From contig CABUBB010000019.1 of the NCBI GenBank assembly GCA_902489745.1, positions 1-40,535 on the forward strand: a stretch of 40,535 nucleotides of DNA, read 5' to 3'. This document shows, one piece after another, positions 1-8,337 of this stretch. Below the pieces are notes generated by a model that had not been told where the DNA came from, did not search any database, and was given only the letters and a program-made list of their open reading frames with translations. The position numbers were made by a program, and so were the translations under genes. Position 1 is the first letter of the stretch; each line of letters starts with the position of its first letter. The DNA comes from Metaruminococcus_A sp003150405 (GTDB lineage Bacteria > Bacillota > Clostridia > Oscillospirales > Ruminococcaceae).

Positions 1-1024
1 CCCCGCCGGTGCTTGCCGCCTGCTGTGAAATTTCCCCTGCTTCCCTACTGGAGCCGATGAGCCCGACCTGCTCCACCAGCCATTTGATCACAGCTCCGGT
101 GTAATTGATGTTCCCCTCCAGCACGTACTGGACTTTACCGTTCATCCCCCACGCGATTGAGGTGCAAAGGCCATCTGCAGCTGCCACCCGTTCGGCACCG
201 GTGTTCATCATAACTGAGGAGCCGGTGCCGTAGGTTGCTTTTGCCATTCCCGGCTCCAGGCACCCCTGTGCAAACAGCGCGCCGTGGGAATCTCCTAATA
301 TACCGCGGATGGGCACCGGGCGGGGAAAAAGCCCCTCAAAGGTGGTTTCCCCAAACAGGCTGTCCGAGGGGCAGGGCTGCGGCAGCACGTCTGCATCGAC
401 TCCAAAAAGGCTGCAGAGTTCTTTATCCCAGCAAAGGGTGTTGATGTTGAACAGTTCGGTGCGGGAGGCGTTGGAGTAATCGGTTTTAAAGGAGGTTCCT
501 CCGGTTAGCTTCCAGAGCAGCCAGGAGTCGATGGTTCCGCAGCAAAGCCGCTTGTTTTTCATCAGCCGGGTAGCCTCTGGGATGTTTTGCAAGATCCAGG
601 CGAGCTTTGCCGCCGAAAAATAAGGAGAAAGGTTCAGCCCGGTTTTTTCCGGTACTAAAGCCGCGCGCGGATCGCCCTGCAAATTGCGGCAAAGCTCCTC
701 GGCGCGGGCGCATTGCCAAACCACCGCGTTGTAAACCGGCTTTCCGGTCTCCTTATCCCATGCGAGCACCGTCTCCCGCTGGTTGCTGAGCCCAACTGTC
801 GCAATTTCCTCCGGTGGGGTTCCGGTCTGGTGCAGTAAATTGTCCGTTACCACAAGGGTGTTCCGGTAAATCTCTTCCGGATCGTGTTCCACCCAGCCGT
901 TTTGGGGGGTGATTTGCTTGTGCGCGCGATCTGCACGGCCAAGCAGCACCCCATTTGCCCCGAACAAAAGCGCCTTGGTGCCGGAGGTGCTTTGGTCAAT
1001 GGAAAGGATTTTTGAATGTTGCAT
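1..1024 (-). CDS. FGGY-family carbohydrate kinase, glycerol-kinase-like (3' end outside window)
   Basis: ATP-dependent cytoplasmic kinase of a polyol or sugar. The 341 codons visible begin at ATG 1022-1024 behind GAGGTGA, and the gene runs off the left edge. The N-terminus has the FGGY phosphate-binding pattern (SIDQSTSGTKALLF). The stretches GTIDSWLLWKLTGG, TDYSNASRTELFNI and ATYGTGSSVMMNTG closely match glycerol kinase signatures, while the N-terminal DQSTSGTKA is less typical of GlpK. It is divergent from the LacI-type regulator and near a fucose-isomerase-like protein, so the true substrate may be a sugar or ketose rather than glycerol. Confidence is high for the family and low for the substrate. 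Confidence 0.88.
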   Translation of the reverse strand, partial: MQHSKILSIDQSTSGTKALLFGANGVLLGRADRAHKQITPQNGWVEHDPEEIYRNTLVVTDNLLHQTGTPPEEIATVGLSNQRETVLAWDKETGKPVYNAVVWQCARAEELCRNLQGDPRAALVPEKTGLNLSPYFSAAKLAWILQNIPEATRLMKNKRLCCGTIDSWLLWKLTGGTSFKTDYSNASRTELFNINTLCWDKELCSLFGVDADVLPQPCPSDSLFGETTFEGLFPRPVPIRGILGDSHGALFAQGCLEPGMAKATYGTGSSVMMNTGAERVAAADGLCTSIAWGMNGKVQYVLEGNINYTGAVIKWLVEQVGLIGSSREAGEISQQAASTGG

Positions 1025-1109
1025 TAGGTTCACCTCAAATTATACAGAAAGTAAATAAGATTATAAATTTAACTAAAATGTTTATAAATGAGAACATCTA
1101 TTTTTTATT

Positions 1110-1138
1110 ATCATAATGGTAAATTACAGCTAAGTCAA
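1110..1138 (-). promoter_or_regulatory. Promoter of the FGGY kinase gene
   Basis: Read on the minus strand, TTGACT (1133-1138) and TATGAT (1110-1115) are separated by 17 nt. The promoter is divergent from the regulator promoter at 1153-1181, so the two -35 boxes are only 14 nt apart. An imperfect dyad ATGTT-N10-AACAT at 1078-1097, between this promoter and the kinase start, is a possible operator for the LacI-type protein. Confidence 0.6.
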
Positions 1139-1152
1139 CCGTTTTTCAGGCA

Positions 1153-1181
1153 TTGACATGTCTTTTTGAAAGAATTATAAT
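1153..1181 (+). promoter_or_regulatory. Promoter of the LacI-family regulator
   Basis: TTGACA (1153-1158), a 17-nt spacer and TATAAT (1176-1181): both hexamers match the sigma-A consensus exactly. The surrounding DNA from 1025 to 1229 is strongly AT-rich and contains no gene. Confidence 0.75.
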
Positions 1182-1229
1182 AATATTAAATTATTTAAAT
1201 TTTTATCAAGGGAGGTGAATTCTACGGCA

Positions 1230-2246
1230 ATGAAGATGAAGGATCTGGCTAAAAGACTGGGCGTGTCCCCGGCAACCATTTCACTGGCACTGCATGGGCG
1301 CCCCGGTGTCAGCGGTGCTACCCGGGAACGTATTTTTGATGCTCTGCGGGAAAACGGCTGCGGGCATTTAATTCCCTCTGAATCGGCGCCGCCTGTTCAG
1401 AATATGCGGCTGGTCCTCTATAAAAACGGGAGCGAAATTATTACCGATACCCCGTTCTTCCTTCAGCTTATGGAGGGGATTGACCAGAAAGCCAAACAGG
1501 AAGGGTTTAATTTAATGGTGACCTACCTCCATGCGTCAGAGGATACGGCGGCGCAGGCTGCCGCTCTTGCGGAAAACGACTGCGCTGGAATTTTGCTGCT
1601 TGCCACCGAAATGACCGGAGCGGAGGTAGCGCGTTTCAAAGATCTTGGCTTACCTTTGGTTGTGCTGGACGGCAACTTTGAGGATGTGGGGGTCAACTGC
1701 GTTGCCATTGGCAACAGCAATTCGGTGCGCTGTTCGGTGGAACATCTGGTTTCAATCGGTCACCGAAAAATCGGTTATCTCAAAAGTGACAAGGTCATCC
1801 GGAATTTTTTGGAGCGGTTCGAAGGCTATTCCTTTTCCATGCGGCATTACGGGCTGGAGATTCCGGAGGATGCGGTGATCCCCTGCCCGCCCTCTGCGGA
1901 GGGTGCCTATGCGGTTATGAAGGATTTTTTGCTGCAGAATGGCCTGACCTGTACCGCTTTTCTCGCGGATAACGACAACATCCTCTTTGGAGCCATGAAG
2001 GCGCTGAAGGAATACCATATTGCGGTTCCAGAGCGGGTTTCGGTCATAGGGTTTGACGATATGCCGCTTGCGGAATTGTTTGACCCACCGCTGACCACCC
2101 TGCGGGTACCAAAGCGCCGGATGGGACAGACGGCGGTTTCCCTATTGGCTGCCATCATTCGGGAAAAGCCGGAAACGCCCCTGCGGATTACGGTGGGAAC
2201 CGACCTTATCCTGCGGCGCAGCACTGCGTGCCCAATCCCGGAATAA
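1230..2246 (+). CDS. LacI/GalR-family transcriptional regulator
   Basis: Cytoplasmic repressor or activator that should bind a sugar-type ligand. The N-terminal helix-turn-helix and hinge (MKDLAKRLGVSPATISLALHG) is classic LacI. It is followed by a periplasmic-binding-protein-like sensor domain containing IGFDDMPLAELFDPPLTTLRVP, a hallmark of the family. I take ATG 1230 as start (338 aa). GTG 1215 lies in frame, but the ribosome site GGAGGTG overlaps it; ATG 1236 is a further alternative. It is divergent from the kinase and 46 nt upstream of the isomerase-like gene, so it probably controls both. The effector is unknown. Confidence 0.9.
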   Translation: MKMKDLAKRLGVSPATISLALHGRPGVSGATRERIFDALRENGCGHLIPSESAPPVQNMRLVLYKNGSEIITDTPFFLQLMEGIDQKAKQEGFNLMVTYLHASEDTAAQAAALAENDCAGILLLATEMTGAEVARFKDLGLPLVVLDGNFEDVGVNCVAIGNSNSVRCSVEHLVSIGHRKIGYLKSDKVIRNFLERFEGYSFSMRHYGLEIPEDAVIPCPPSAEGAYAVMKDFLLQNGLTCTAFLADNDNILFGAMKALKEYHIAVPERVSVIGFDDMPLAELFDPPLTTLRVPKRRMGQTAVSLLAAIIREKPETPLRITVGTDLILRRSTACPIPE

Positions 2247-2292
2247 CCGGGACTGCAACTGATAAAAGGCGACACAGAATGGAGGAATTGTT

Positions 2293-3717
2293 ATGGAGAA
2301 AATTAAACTCGGTATTGCGCCAACCCGGCGTTTTTGTTTCAGCAAGGAGGATGCGCACCGCTTTAAGGACATTGTTTTGGAGAAGATGCGCAGCTGCGGC
2401 AGCATTGAAGTCGTTGACATTGAGGATGTCAATGAGGAGGGCTTGCTTTATGATTCGGTGGAGGACATTGAAACCATTGCCGATAAATTCATCGCTGCAA
2501 AGGTAGACGCCCTGTTTTTTCCCCACTGCAATTTCGGCACCGAGGATGCGGTCGCCAAGGTCGCCAAAAAGGTGGGCAAGCCGGTTCTGCTCTGGGGCCC
2601 GCGCGATGAAGATCCGCTCCCGGACGGTTCCCGCCTGCGGGACACCCAGTGCGGTCTGTTTGCGACTGGAAAGATTCTGCGGCGCTTCAACGTAAAGTTT
2701 ACCTATATTCCCAACTGCACCATTGACGACCCCATTTTTGCCCGCGGGTTAGACACCTTCCTGCGTGCGGTCAATGTTGTCAAGGCGGTATCCAGGGCGC
2801 GCATCCTGCAAATTGCACCGCGCCCGGCGAGCTTCTGGACCATGATGTACAACGAGGGCGAGCTGCTTGAAACCTTTGGCATTCAGGTGTTCCCCATCAC
2901 CCTGAAAGAACTGGAAATGCGGACCCTCTCCATTGAGGCGGAAAACAGTGCTGACCTGCAGGCAGCGGTTGCGGACATCAAAGAGAAAATTGACTGTTCG
3001 GAAGCGGAGGAAACATCGGTCCGCCGCACGGCCGCGCTCAAACTGGCTATCCGCAGCTTTGCCGACGAACAGGCCTGCACAGCAGCGGCAATCCAGTGCT
3101 GGAACGCATTGCAGGACAGTCTGGGCATTATGCCCTGTATGGTCAACGGCCTGCTGACCGATGAAGGGCTTCCGGTTTCCTGCGAGACCGACATCCATGG
3201 GGCCATTACCTGCCTGATGGCGCAGGCGGCGGCGCTGGAGCAGACCGCCCCCTTCTTTGCCGATCTGACCGTCCGCCACACCCAGAACAACAACAGCGAA
3301 TTGCTATTCCACTGCGGCAACTTCCCGCCGAGCCTCGCGGAAGAAAAGCCTAAATTCCGCCGCCATTTCCTGTTTGACGGCCACGAGCCCGGTACCGAGG
3401 AAGGGCCAATCCGCAAGGGGGATTTGAGCATTGTCCGGTTTGACGGCGACCACGGCGAATACCAGCTGTTCCTCGGCAAAGCAAGGGGAATTGAAGGGAA
3501 GTTCACCCGTGGCACCTACCTTTGGATTGAGGTCAACGACTGGCTTCTCTGGGAGGAAAAACTGGTCTGCGGCCCTTATGTTCATCACTGTGTCGGCATC
3601 CATGATAATGTTATCCCAGCGTTGTATGAGGCCTGCAAGTATATTGACGGCTTGACCCCGGATTTAGCGGATCCGGACGAGAGCACTCTTCGCGCCTGGA
3701 TGCGCGGAAGCATTTAA
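2293..3717 (+). CDS. L-fucose/arabinose isomerase-like sugar isomerase
   Basis: Protein of 474 aa with the fold of FucI/AraA-type aldose-ketose isomerases. The N-terminal substrate domains are recognisable by general pattern only. The C-terminal half carries the FucI-like catalytic set: E298 in the motif CETDIHGAIT, D324 in FADLTVRHTQNN, and H431-H432 in YVHHCVG, with HCGNFPPS between them. These residues would coordinate Mn2+ in characterised isomerases. It is shorter than E. coli FucI (about 590 aa), which is common in the uncharacterised clade. The ribosome site GGAGG lies 7 nt before ATG. With the divergent kinase it suggests an isomerise-then-phosphorylate pathway for an unidentified sugar. 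Confidence 0.8.
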   Translation: MEKIKLGIAPTRRFCFSKEDAHRFKDIVLEKMRSCGSIEVVDIEDVNEEGLLYDSVEDIETIADKFIAAKVDALFFPHCNFGTEDAVAKVAKKVGKPVLLWGPRDEDPLPDGSRLRDTQCGLFATGKILRRFNVKFTYIPNCTIDDPIFARGLDTFLRAVNVVKAVSRARILQIAPRPASFWTMMYNEGELLETFGIQVFPITLKELEMRTLSIEAENSADLQAAVADIKEKIDCSEAEETSVRRTAALKLAIRSFADEQACTAAAIQCWNALQDSLGIMPCMVNGLLTDEGLPVSCETDIHGAITCLMAQAAALEQTAPFFADLTVRHTQNNNSELLFHCGNFPPSLAEEKPKFRRHFLFDGHEPGTEEGPIRKGDLSIVRFDGDHGEYQLFLGKARGIEGKFTRGTYLWIEVNDWLLWEEKLVCGPYVHHCVGIHDNVIPALYEACKYIDGLTPDLADPDESTLRAWMRGSI

Positions 3718-3760
3718 AGCAGGAGCACTGTCCAGACATTTACGCTGTAAAAAAGTTAAA

Positions 3761-3795
3761 AAAGCCGCCGGGATATTTTATCCCGGCGGCTTTTT
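3761..3795 (+). terminator. Rho-independent terminator after the isomerase gene
   Basis: A 12-bp perfect stem, GCCGCCGGGATA (3764-3775) with its complement (3779-3790), has a TTT loop, five T residues after it and A residues before it. Confidence 0.92.
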
Positions 3796-3909
3796 GGCGG
3801 TTACGCAGCCTAATCAGAACGGCCGCATCTTGCAACGATATGCACTGCTGCCCGAGCCATGACGGGATGCCTCGGAAAAGCCGTTTTTCCAAATATTCCA
3901 TTGTAAAAT

Positions 3910-3981
3910 TCAGGGACATCTTTCCTTTACAACAAGAGCGATTACCAATGTCAGCAAACGAATCTTTCTCGATGCCGGCAT
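3910..3981 (-). CDS. Possible 23-aa hydrophobic peptide
   Basis: A short open frame starting at ATG 3979-3981 has a strong ribosome site (AAAAGGAGG, 9 nt upstream). It begins MPASRKIRLL, has the hydrophobic core LLTLVIALVV and ends KERCP. It is the only plausible gene in the otherwise empty stretch 3796-4118. I do not recognise the family, and chance occurrence is quite possible. Confidence 0.25.
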   Translation of the reverse strand: MPASRKIRLLTLVIALVVKERCP

Positions 3982-4118
3982 CACCGCCACCCTCCTTTTC
4001 CTGTGTTGGGCCAACTATTGTTCTTCATTTTATCATTATTCCGGGCAGAAGAGAATGGCGATTTTTCTGAAAAACCGGGTTCATTTTTGTAGGATATTAC
4101 AGTTTCAAAGCGCACTGC

Positions 4119-4147
4119 TTTACATTTCTGCCGCTGCGCAGTAGTAT
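4119..4147 (+). promoter_or_regulatory. Probable promoter of the VOC gene
   Basis: TTTACA (4119-4124), a 17-nt spacer and TAGTAT (4142-4147) end 34 nt before the ATG at 4182. Confidence 0.45.
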
Positions 4148-4181
4148 GGTAACAAAATAAAAAGACAGGGTGGGAACAGCT

Positions 4182-4601
4182 ATGGCAAATCTTTCAACCA
4201 GTAAACTCAAAACACATCATGTTGCCTTAAAAGTAAGTGACTTTGACAAATCCGTCCGTTTTTACAATGAAGGGCTTGGAATGACCCTTCTCAAGACTTG
4301 GGGTGAGGGCGATTCCCGTGCGGCAATGTTTGACATTGGCGACGGCACCTGCATTGAAATGTTTGCAGGGGGCAAGCCCGCAGTCATTTCGGAGGATACG
4401 GCGGGCAGTTTTGTCCATTTTGCATTTGGTGTGGAAAACCCGGATGAATGGTACGAGCGCGCATTGTCCTGCGGGGCAACCGAAAAACGTCCCCCTTGTG
4501 ACATGTTTCTTGAAACCAGCGCTGATCCATTGGATATCCGCGTGGCCTTCGTCTATGGCCCGGACGGGGAAACGCTGGAATTTTTCCACTCCAAACATTG
4601 A
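4182..4601 (+). CDS. VOC-superfamily (glyoxalase-like) metalloprotein
   Basis: Small cytoplasmic enzyme or binding protein (139 aa) with paired beta-alpha-beta-beta-beta modules. The four usual metal ligands of the vicinal-oxygen-chelate fold are in place: His in HHVALKVSD, Glu in CIEMFAG, His in FVHFAFGV and Glu in ETLEFFHS. FYNEGLGM near the N-terminus is typical of lactoylglutathione-lyase relatives. I start at ATG 4182, which has a GGGTGGGA site just upstream; a GTG lies in frame at 4170. It appears monocistronic. The reaction cannot be told from sequence; a glyoxalase I or aldo-sugar metalloenzyme are both possible. Confidence 0.85.
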   Translation: MANLSTSKLKTHHVALKVSDFDKSVRFYNEGLGMTLLKTWGEGDSRAAMFDIGDGTCIEMFAGGKPAVISEDTAGSFVHFAFGVENPDEWYERALSCGATEKRPPCDMFLETSADPLDIRVAFVYGPDGETLEFFHSKH

Positions 4602-4613
4602 TATTGTTGAAAC

Positions 4614-4638
4614 AAAAACGCCCCGGCTTCAGCCGGGG
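4614..4638 (-). terminator. Terminator between convergent VOC and lipoprotein genes
   Basis: Stem CCCCGGC/GCCGGGG with TTCA loop (4621-4638). On the minus strand it is followed by a GTTTTTGTTT tract, so it mainly serves the lipoprotein gene. The plus-strand T tract is weak. Confidence 0.7.
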
Positions 4639-4780
4639 CACTTTGCTGTAAAAGACTTGTTGTTCACCACAGAGCGGCAAAAAAGGACATTGTTTTTGCT
4701 GAAGCTCTTTCTATATATCAGTCGGCGGACGAATTCCTTGTTGCGTGAGTTTTATTCTAGACATTTCTTCTTTTATTGGA

Positions 4781-5113
4781 TCAGCTGTAAATGACGCTTT
4801 CGACCTCATAATGCCAGTAGCGTTCGCTGGCACTGACCGGGCAGACGAAACGCCTGGGCATATTGGGCTGGAGGTTCCCAACATCGGCCGTTTTGGTAAA
4901 GGTCTCCCCGGCAAGTGTTGTAAACTTAAAGTTTACCTTGACGTTTTTCAGCGTTCGGCTGGTGAGATTGGTCGCTGTACCGCTTACATCAAGCGAGTAC
5001 AGGCTTTTTTGCTTTACATCTGAAATTTGTACTGAATCCTTCCAGCTGGTACATCCCGTAAACAGCAGAAATACCAGCAAAAGTGAGCAGACCCCTATCA
5101 TACCCCTTTTCAA
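4781..5113 (-). CDS. Small lipoprotein, FxLYD-like
   Basis: Predicted membrane-anchored lipoprotein of about 110 aa. It has a positively charged start, a hydrophobic segment (VCSLLLVFLLF) and a lipobox ending LFTGC, followed by a beta-rich domain. The stretch LDVSGTATNLTSRTLKNVKVNFKF resembles FxLYD/late-embryogenesis-like beta-sandwich proteins of Firmicutes. The start is set at TTG 5111-5113 because AAGAGGGGGG lies 7 nt before it; an in-frame ATG at 5134 lies upstream of that ribosome site and is unlikely. Its function is unknown. Confidence 0.8.
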   Translation of the reverse strand: MKRGMIGVCSLLLVFLLFTGCTSWKDSVQISDVKQKSLYSLDVSGTATNLTSRTLKNVKVNFKFTTLAGETFTKTADVGNLQPNMPRRFVCPVSASERYWHYEVESVIYS

Positions 5114-5433
5114 GATGGTTCCCCCCTCTTTCATTTGGCTTTATAATAGCACAAAAATATGTTGTTGAATATGGGCACAATTCATAGAATCCAATTAAAA
5201 TTTTTGTATTTCCATGCAGTAAGGATTCTGGTGTTCAAACCCTGTACACAGTTTATTTGCGGTTTCTTTCCAAAGCTTTCAAACTGCCCTTATAATTTAG
5301 GAGTACCATAAAGACATTCCCAAGGGAGCTTTTTAAAACAATAAAAATATTACTGCCGCAGCCAGTTCCGGAATACCGGCTGGCGGATGGCAGACCAAGT
5401 ATTCCGCCTGTAAGGGCGTTGACGCATAAGCAC
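5114..5433. other. Intergenic stretch without a recognisable gene
   Basis: AT-rich next to the lipoprotein start. A short minus-strand open frame across 5253-5438 has no ribosome site and a composition unlike a protein. I see no RNA gene or repeat here. Confidence 0.6.
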
Positions 5434-5475
5434 CACAAAAAGAACCGCCGGTTTAAACCGGCGGTTCTTTTTGTG
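5434..5475 (-). terminator. Bidirectional terminator after MATE gene
   Basis: A 42-nt perfect palindrome centred on GGTTTAAACC. The arms run AAAAAGAACCGCC and its complement, so T tracts exist on both strands. It lies 18 nt past the stop of the MATE gene. Confidence 0.92.
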
Positions 5476-5492
5476 ACCGATAAGCAAGGCGT

Positions 5493-6881
5493 TTAGTCAA
5501 TAACCTTGTGTTGGTACCATTTGGTACCACGCTTGCGCCAGGTGAAAATAACTGCGCGCACGCCCCACTCCAACACCATTGCGGAGACGACACCGATGAT
5601 GCCGAACCCAAGTATGATACCAAGGATATACCCCAACACGACCCGGACAATCCACATGCTGCACATGGCAGCAATGGAGGTGAATTTTGCATCGCCGGCA
5701 CTGCGCAGTGCCGAAGGGACAATGAACGCCATGTTCCACAAGATCGGAGTGCCGATAACACAGATGAACAAGCACATAAAAGCCTCGAACATAATGCCGT
5801 CCGGCGGGGTATACATTTGATACAGCAGCGGCGTAAAAGGTGTTAGCAGCAAAGCGACTGCCGTTGAAAGCACTGCCGAGGCAATAATAAAGGAACGTAT
5901 AAATTTTTTTGCCTCTGGGAGATTGTTTGCGCCTATGCACTGCCCGACCACTGTCATAATAGCGAGGTTGAGCGCGTTGCCCGGAACCTGGAACAGACTG
6001 AGCATAGACATGGAAATGGCATAGCTGGTCATGCTCATGGTGCCTAGGCTGACAATGAAGGTCTGGGTGATAATCTTGCCGCCGTGGAAAAACATCTGCT
6101 CGCTGGCAGACGGAAGCCCAATAAGCATGATGCTCTTTTGCAGGGACTTATTAAAACGCAGAAAATATTTGCCGCGGATGCCAAGTTCGTGCTTGGTGTG
6201 CAGCAGATAAAACACGGCAGCAACGGCGGCAAGGGTGCGCGCGATGTTGAGCGAGAAGGTAACGCCCAGAACGCCGAGCCCCATCCCGTTGATAAAAACA
6301 AGATTAAAGCAGACCACAATGACATTCATGCCGACCGAAAGCATCATGGAAGCACGGGTGTCGCCCATGCCGCGCAGGGCACCAGAAACCGCTTGGAACA
6401 CCGCGAAGGCCGGGTAAGAGATGCAGCAGCCGACCAGATAAATGCGGGCGTTGTCCATAACACTTTGCTCCGCCTGCCCAAACAGCACCGAAAGCAGGGG
6501 ATCGGCACAGACAATGATGACAAGAGCAATGACCAAAGCGCAGAGAAAGCAGGAAAGGATGGACTGTGCCGAGGCCTCGCCCGCCTTTTTGCTGTCGTAA
6601 CGCCCCATGTACTGAGCGACGACAACGGTGCCGCCCGTTGCAACGGCGATGTAGAAGTTCATGAGAAAGAAGTTGATGGAGTCCACCATATTGACGGCGG
6701 AAACCACCTCTGGGCCAGAGGAGCTGACCATGGACGAGTTGATGATGTTTAAAACAGCGACCATGGACTGGTCAACAAGAAGAGGAAGGAACAGGACGGT
6801 CAGGCTTTTAAAGCTAAAACATTCACCGGAAAGGTTTCTCTGTACGAGGGCGGAGAATTTCCCCCATATCTTTTTTATCAT
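5493..6881 (-). CDS. MATE-family efflux transporter
   Basis: Integral membrane exporter of 462 aa with about 12 hydrophobic spans in two similar halves, expected to extrude drugs or metabolites in exchange for Na+ or H+. Family signatures include LPLLVDQSMVAVLNIINSSMVS in TM1, GGTVVVAQYMGRYD, QAVSGALRGMGDTRASM (the conserved loop before TM6), NLVFINGMGLGVLG and VVGQCIGANN in the second half. The start is ATG 6881 with AGAAGG upstream. The gene is alone between terminators. The substrate cannot be deduced. A second, only distantly similar MATE gene lies at 33822-35237. Confidence 0.93.
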   Translation of the reverse strand: MIKKIWGKFSALVQRNLSGECFSFKSLTVLFLPLLVDQSMVAVLNIINSSMVSSSGPEVVSAVNMVDSINFFLMNFYIAVATGGTVVVAQYMGRYDSKKAGEASAQSILSCFLCALVIALVIIVCADPLLSVLFGQAEQSVMDNARIYLVGCCISYPAFAVFQAVSGALRGMGDTRASMMLSVGMNVIVVCFNLVFINGMGLGVLGVTFSLNIARTLAAVAAVFYLLHTKHELGIRGKYFLRFNKSLQKSIMLIGLPSASEQMFFHGGKIITQTFIVSLGTMSMTSYAISMSMLSLFQVPGNALNLAIMTVVGQCIGANNLPEAKKFIRSFIIASAVLSTAVALLLTPFTPLLYQMYTPPDGIMFEAFMCLFICVIGTPILWNMAFIVPSALRSAGDAKFTSIAAMCSMWIVRVVLGYILGIILGFGIIGVVSAMVLEWGVRAVIFTWRKRGTKWYQHKVID

Positions 6882-7429
6882 TGCGTGCTGCCTTCTTTAC
6901 GATGTACTGAGGTGATGTGTCTTACAAATTATATTGAATATACCCTATAATATTACATTTCGCCTGGCTTGTCCATTGACAGAAGGGAGAATAATCCCTG
7001 AAAATTTGTCACTTTCGTCGGAAAGGGACAAATCTTGTTCCCCTTCACCGGTTTGCGCGCCGCAGGGCAAGAAACGACGTCTTTCCTCTGGTTTGAAAGG
7101 AATTCCGCTTCTCTGCCGCCATGAAAGAGGGTGAAAGATGGAGTCAGCGTCCGGTTTACCCCATCTGCTGCAGAGCGGAAAAAAACGATGTGCTGGGAAT
7201 GGTTCATACTAGCGCCGTCCTCCGGTATATGATAAATTGGCCGCGGCTTACTCTACGCTCTGACGATGCGCAGCGGTGGGGAAGCACCAGCGCGCCCATT
7301 GCCGGACTGTGTTTTCAAAATCCGGCCGCTGGTCTTGGCAGTTTCAACGAAAAGAATTTACTTTTTTTCGCCGGGTTCATCGGCTTTGCCAAAGTTGCGG
7401 AAAAAGCCTTAAAAGCAGGAACGGGCGAA
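6882..7429. other. Long intergenic region without a supported gene
   Basis: The first 70 nt are AT-rich and should hold the MATE promoter; I find TATAAT-like sequence near 6929-6935 but no convincing -35 box. The rest is mixed composition. An open frame across 7121-7516 has no ribosome site, odd composition and would run into the HAD gene in another frame, so I do not call it. Confidence 0.6.
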
Positions 7430-7458
7430 TTGTGTTCAAACGCTGGCTTTGCTATAAT
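7430..7458 (+). promoter_or_regulatory. Promoter of HAD hydrolase gene
   Basis: TTGTGT (7430-7435), a 17-nt spacer and TATAAT (7453-7458). The predicted transcript begins about 25 nt before ATG 7491. Confidence 0.75.
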
Positions 7459-7490
7459 AAAAACAGAATTTGAAACCTTTGAGGAGCCTT

Positions 7491-8159
7491 ATGAAATACC
7501 AGAATTTTATCTTTGATTTGGACGGCACCCTTGCCGATACCTCCCCGGGCGTCTATGAAGGGGTGAACCGCACCCTTGCGCTCATGGGTAGGGACGCCCT
7601 GCCAGAATGCATGCTGCGCCGGTTTGTCGGCCCGCCGCTTCAGGAATCCTTCTGCAAGCTCTGCGGTATGACCGAGGCGGACATGCACCGTGCCGTCGCC
7701 CTGTTCCGTGATTATTACAAGGCGGAGGGGCTGTACAAAAGCGCCCTGTATCCAGGGATGGACGCCTTAATCCAAACTCTAAAGCGCCGGGGCGGCACCC
7801 TGATGGTCGCCACCCTCAAGCGGGAGGAGCAGGCCATTACCGTGATTGAGCACCTGGGCCTTTTCCCATACATGTCGGCCGTCGTTGGTTCGGACGACGA
7901 GGGGCAGCGCACCAAGAAGGACACCATCGACATGGCGATGCGCCTTTCCGGCGCAGCCGATTACACCGCTTCCCTGATGATTGGCGACAGCGAGTTTGAT
8001 GCCATTGGTGCCGAACGCGCCGGCGTGGACTTTTGCGCCGCCACCTACGGCTTTGGCCTGACCCCGGAGCTGATTGCAAAGCACCCCTGTGCGATGCAGA
8101 TTGCCGCGCCGCTGGAGCTGCTGGAACGGCTGGACACTTGTGAAAAAAAGGACGCCTGA
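7491..8159 (+). CDS. HAD-family hydrolase, phosphoglycolate-phosphatase-like
   Basis: Cytoplasmic phosphatase of 222 aa. The catalytic motif FDLDGT gives nucleophile D9 and acid/base D11. The alpha-helical cap follows (about residues 15-85), then the motif II/III region around VATLKRE and motif IV MIGDSEFD. The closest recognisable subgroup is Gph/PpaX-like phosphatases; the substrate is not known. GAGGAG sits 4 nt before ATG 7491. The TGA stop (8157-8159) lies inside the core of the left attachment site of the mobile element, so the gene remains intact but its terminator has been separated from it. The promoter is at 7430-7458. Confidence 0.92.
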   Translation: MKYQNFIFDLDGTLADTSPGVYEGVNRTLALMGRDALPECMLRRFVGPPLQESFCKLCGMTEADMHRAVALFRDYYKAEGLYKSALYPGMDALIQTLKRRGGTLMVATLKREEQAITVIEHLGLFPYMSAVVGSDDEGQRTKKDTIDMAMRLSGAADYTASLMIGDSEFDAIGAERAGVDFCAATYGFGLTPELIAKHPCAMQIAAPLELLERLDTCEKKDA

Positions 8160-8209
8160 GGGTAGCTACTCATAAAACAGTATCACAACAAACTTGAAAT
8201 AGGGTAGCT
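8155..8209. other. attL: left end of the mobile element
   Basis: The core CCTGAGGG (8155-8162) is shared with the right end. The central GA (8158-8159) is part of the TGA stop of the HAD gene. After 8 nt comes the terminal inverted repeat ACTCATAAAACAG (8168-8180). GGGTAGCT next to the core (8160-8167) recurs at 8202-8209, 42 bp further in, and could be an accessory recombinase site. Large serine recombinases of the TnpX/TndX group are known to cross over at GA. Confidence 0.85.
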
Positions 8210-8226
8210 GCCATACAGGGTCGCAC

Positions 8227-8276
8227 ATAGAAGTAGTACATGTTTGTAAATTTTCATGTGCTACTTCTATTTTTTT
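8227..8276 (+). terminator. Terminator just inside the left element end
   Basis: A 16-nt arm ATAGAAGTAGTACATG (8227-8242) pairs with 8255-8270 with one mismatch, around a 12-nt loop, followed by a T run. It may replace the HAD terminator split by insertion, insulating the downstream cargo. Confidence 0.8.
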
Positions 8277-8304
8277 CGACAATATAACATTTTTGTGGTA
8301 TTAT
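8275..8304 (+). promoter_or_regulatory. Possible promoter of the two-gene cargo operon
   Basis: TTCGAC (8275-8280), an 18-nt spacer and TATTAT (8299-8304) start within the T run of the preceding terminator. They end 33 nt before ATG 8338. Confidence 0.4.
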
Positions 8305-8337
8305 TATTCATAGAATACCTAATGAGGAGGGGCATTG

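Noticed and set aside
3840..4070. A 76-codon plus-strand frame
   Set aside because: No ribosome site and composition unlike a protein; the better candidate in this region is a short minus-strand peptide.
7121..7516. A 131-codon frame upstream of the HAD gene
   Set aside because: No ribosome site, no domain, and it crosses the HAD promoter and start in another frame.
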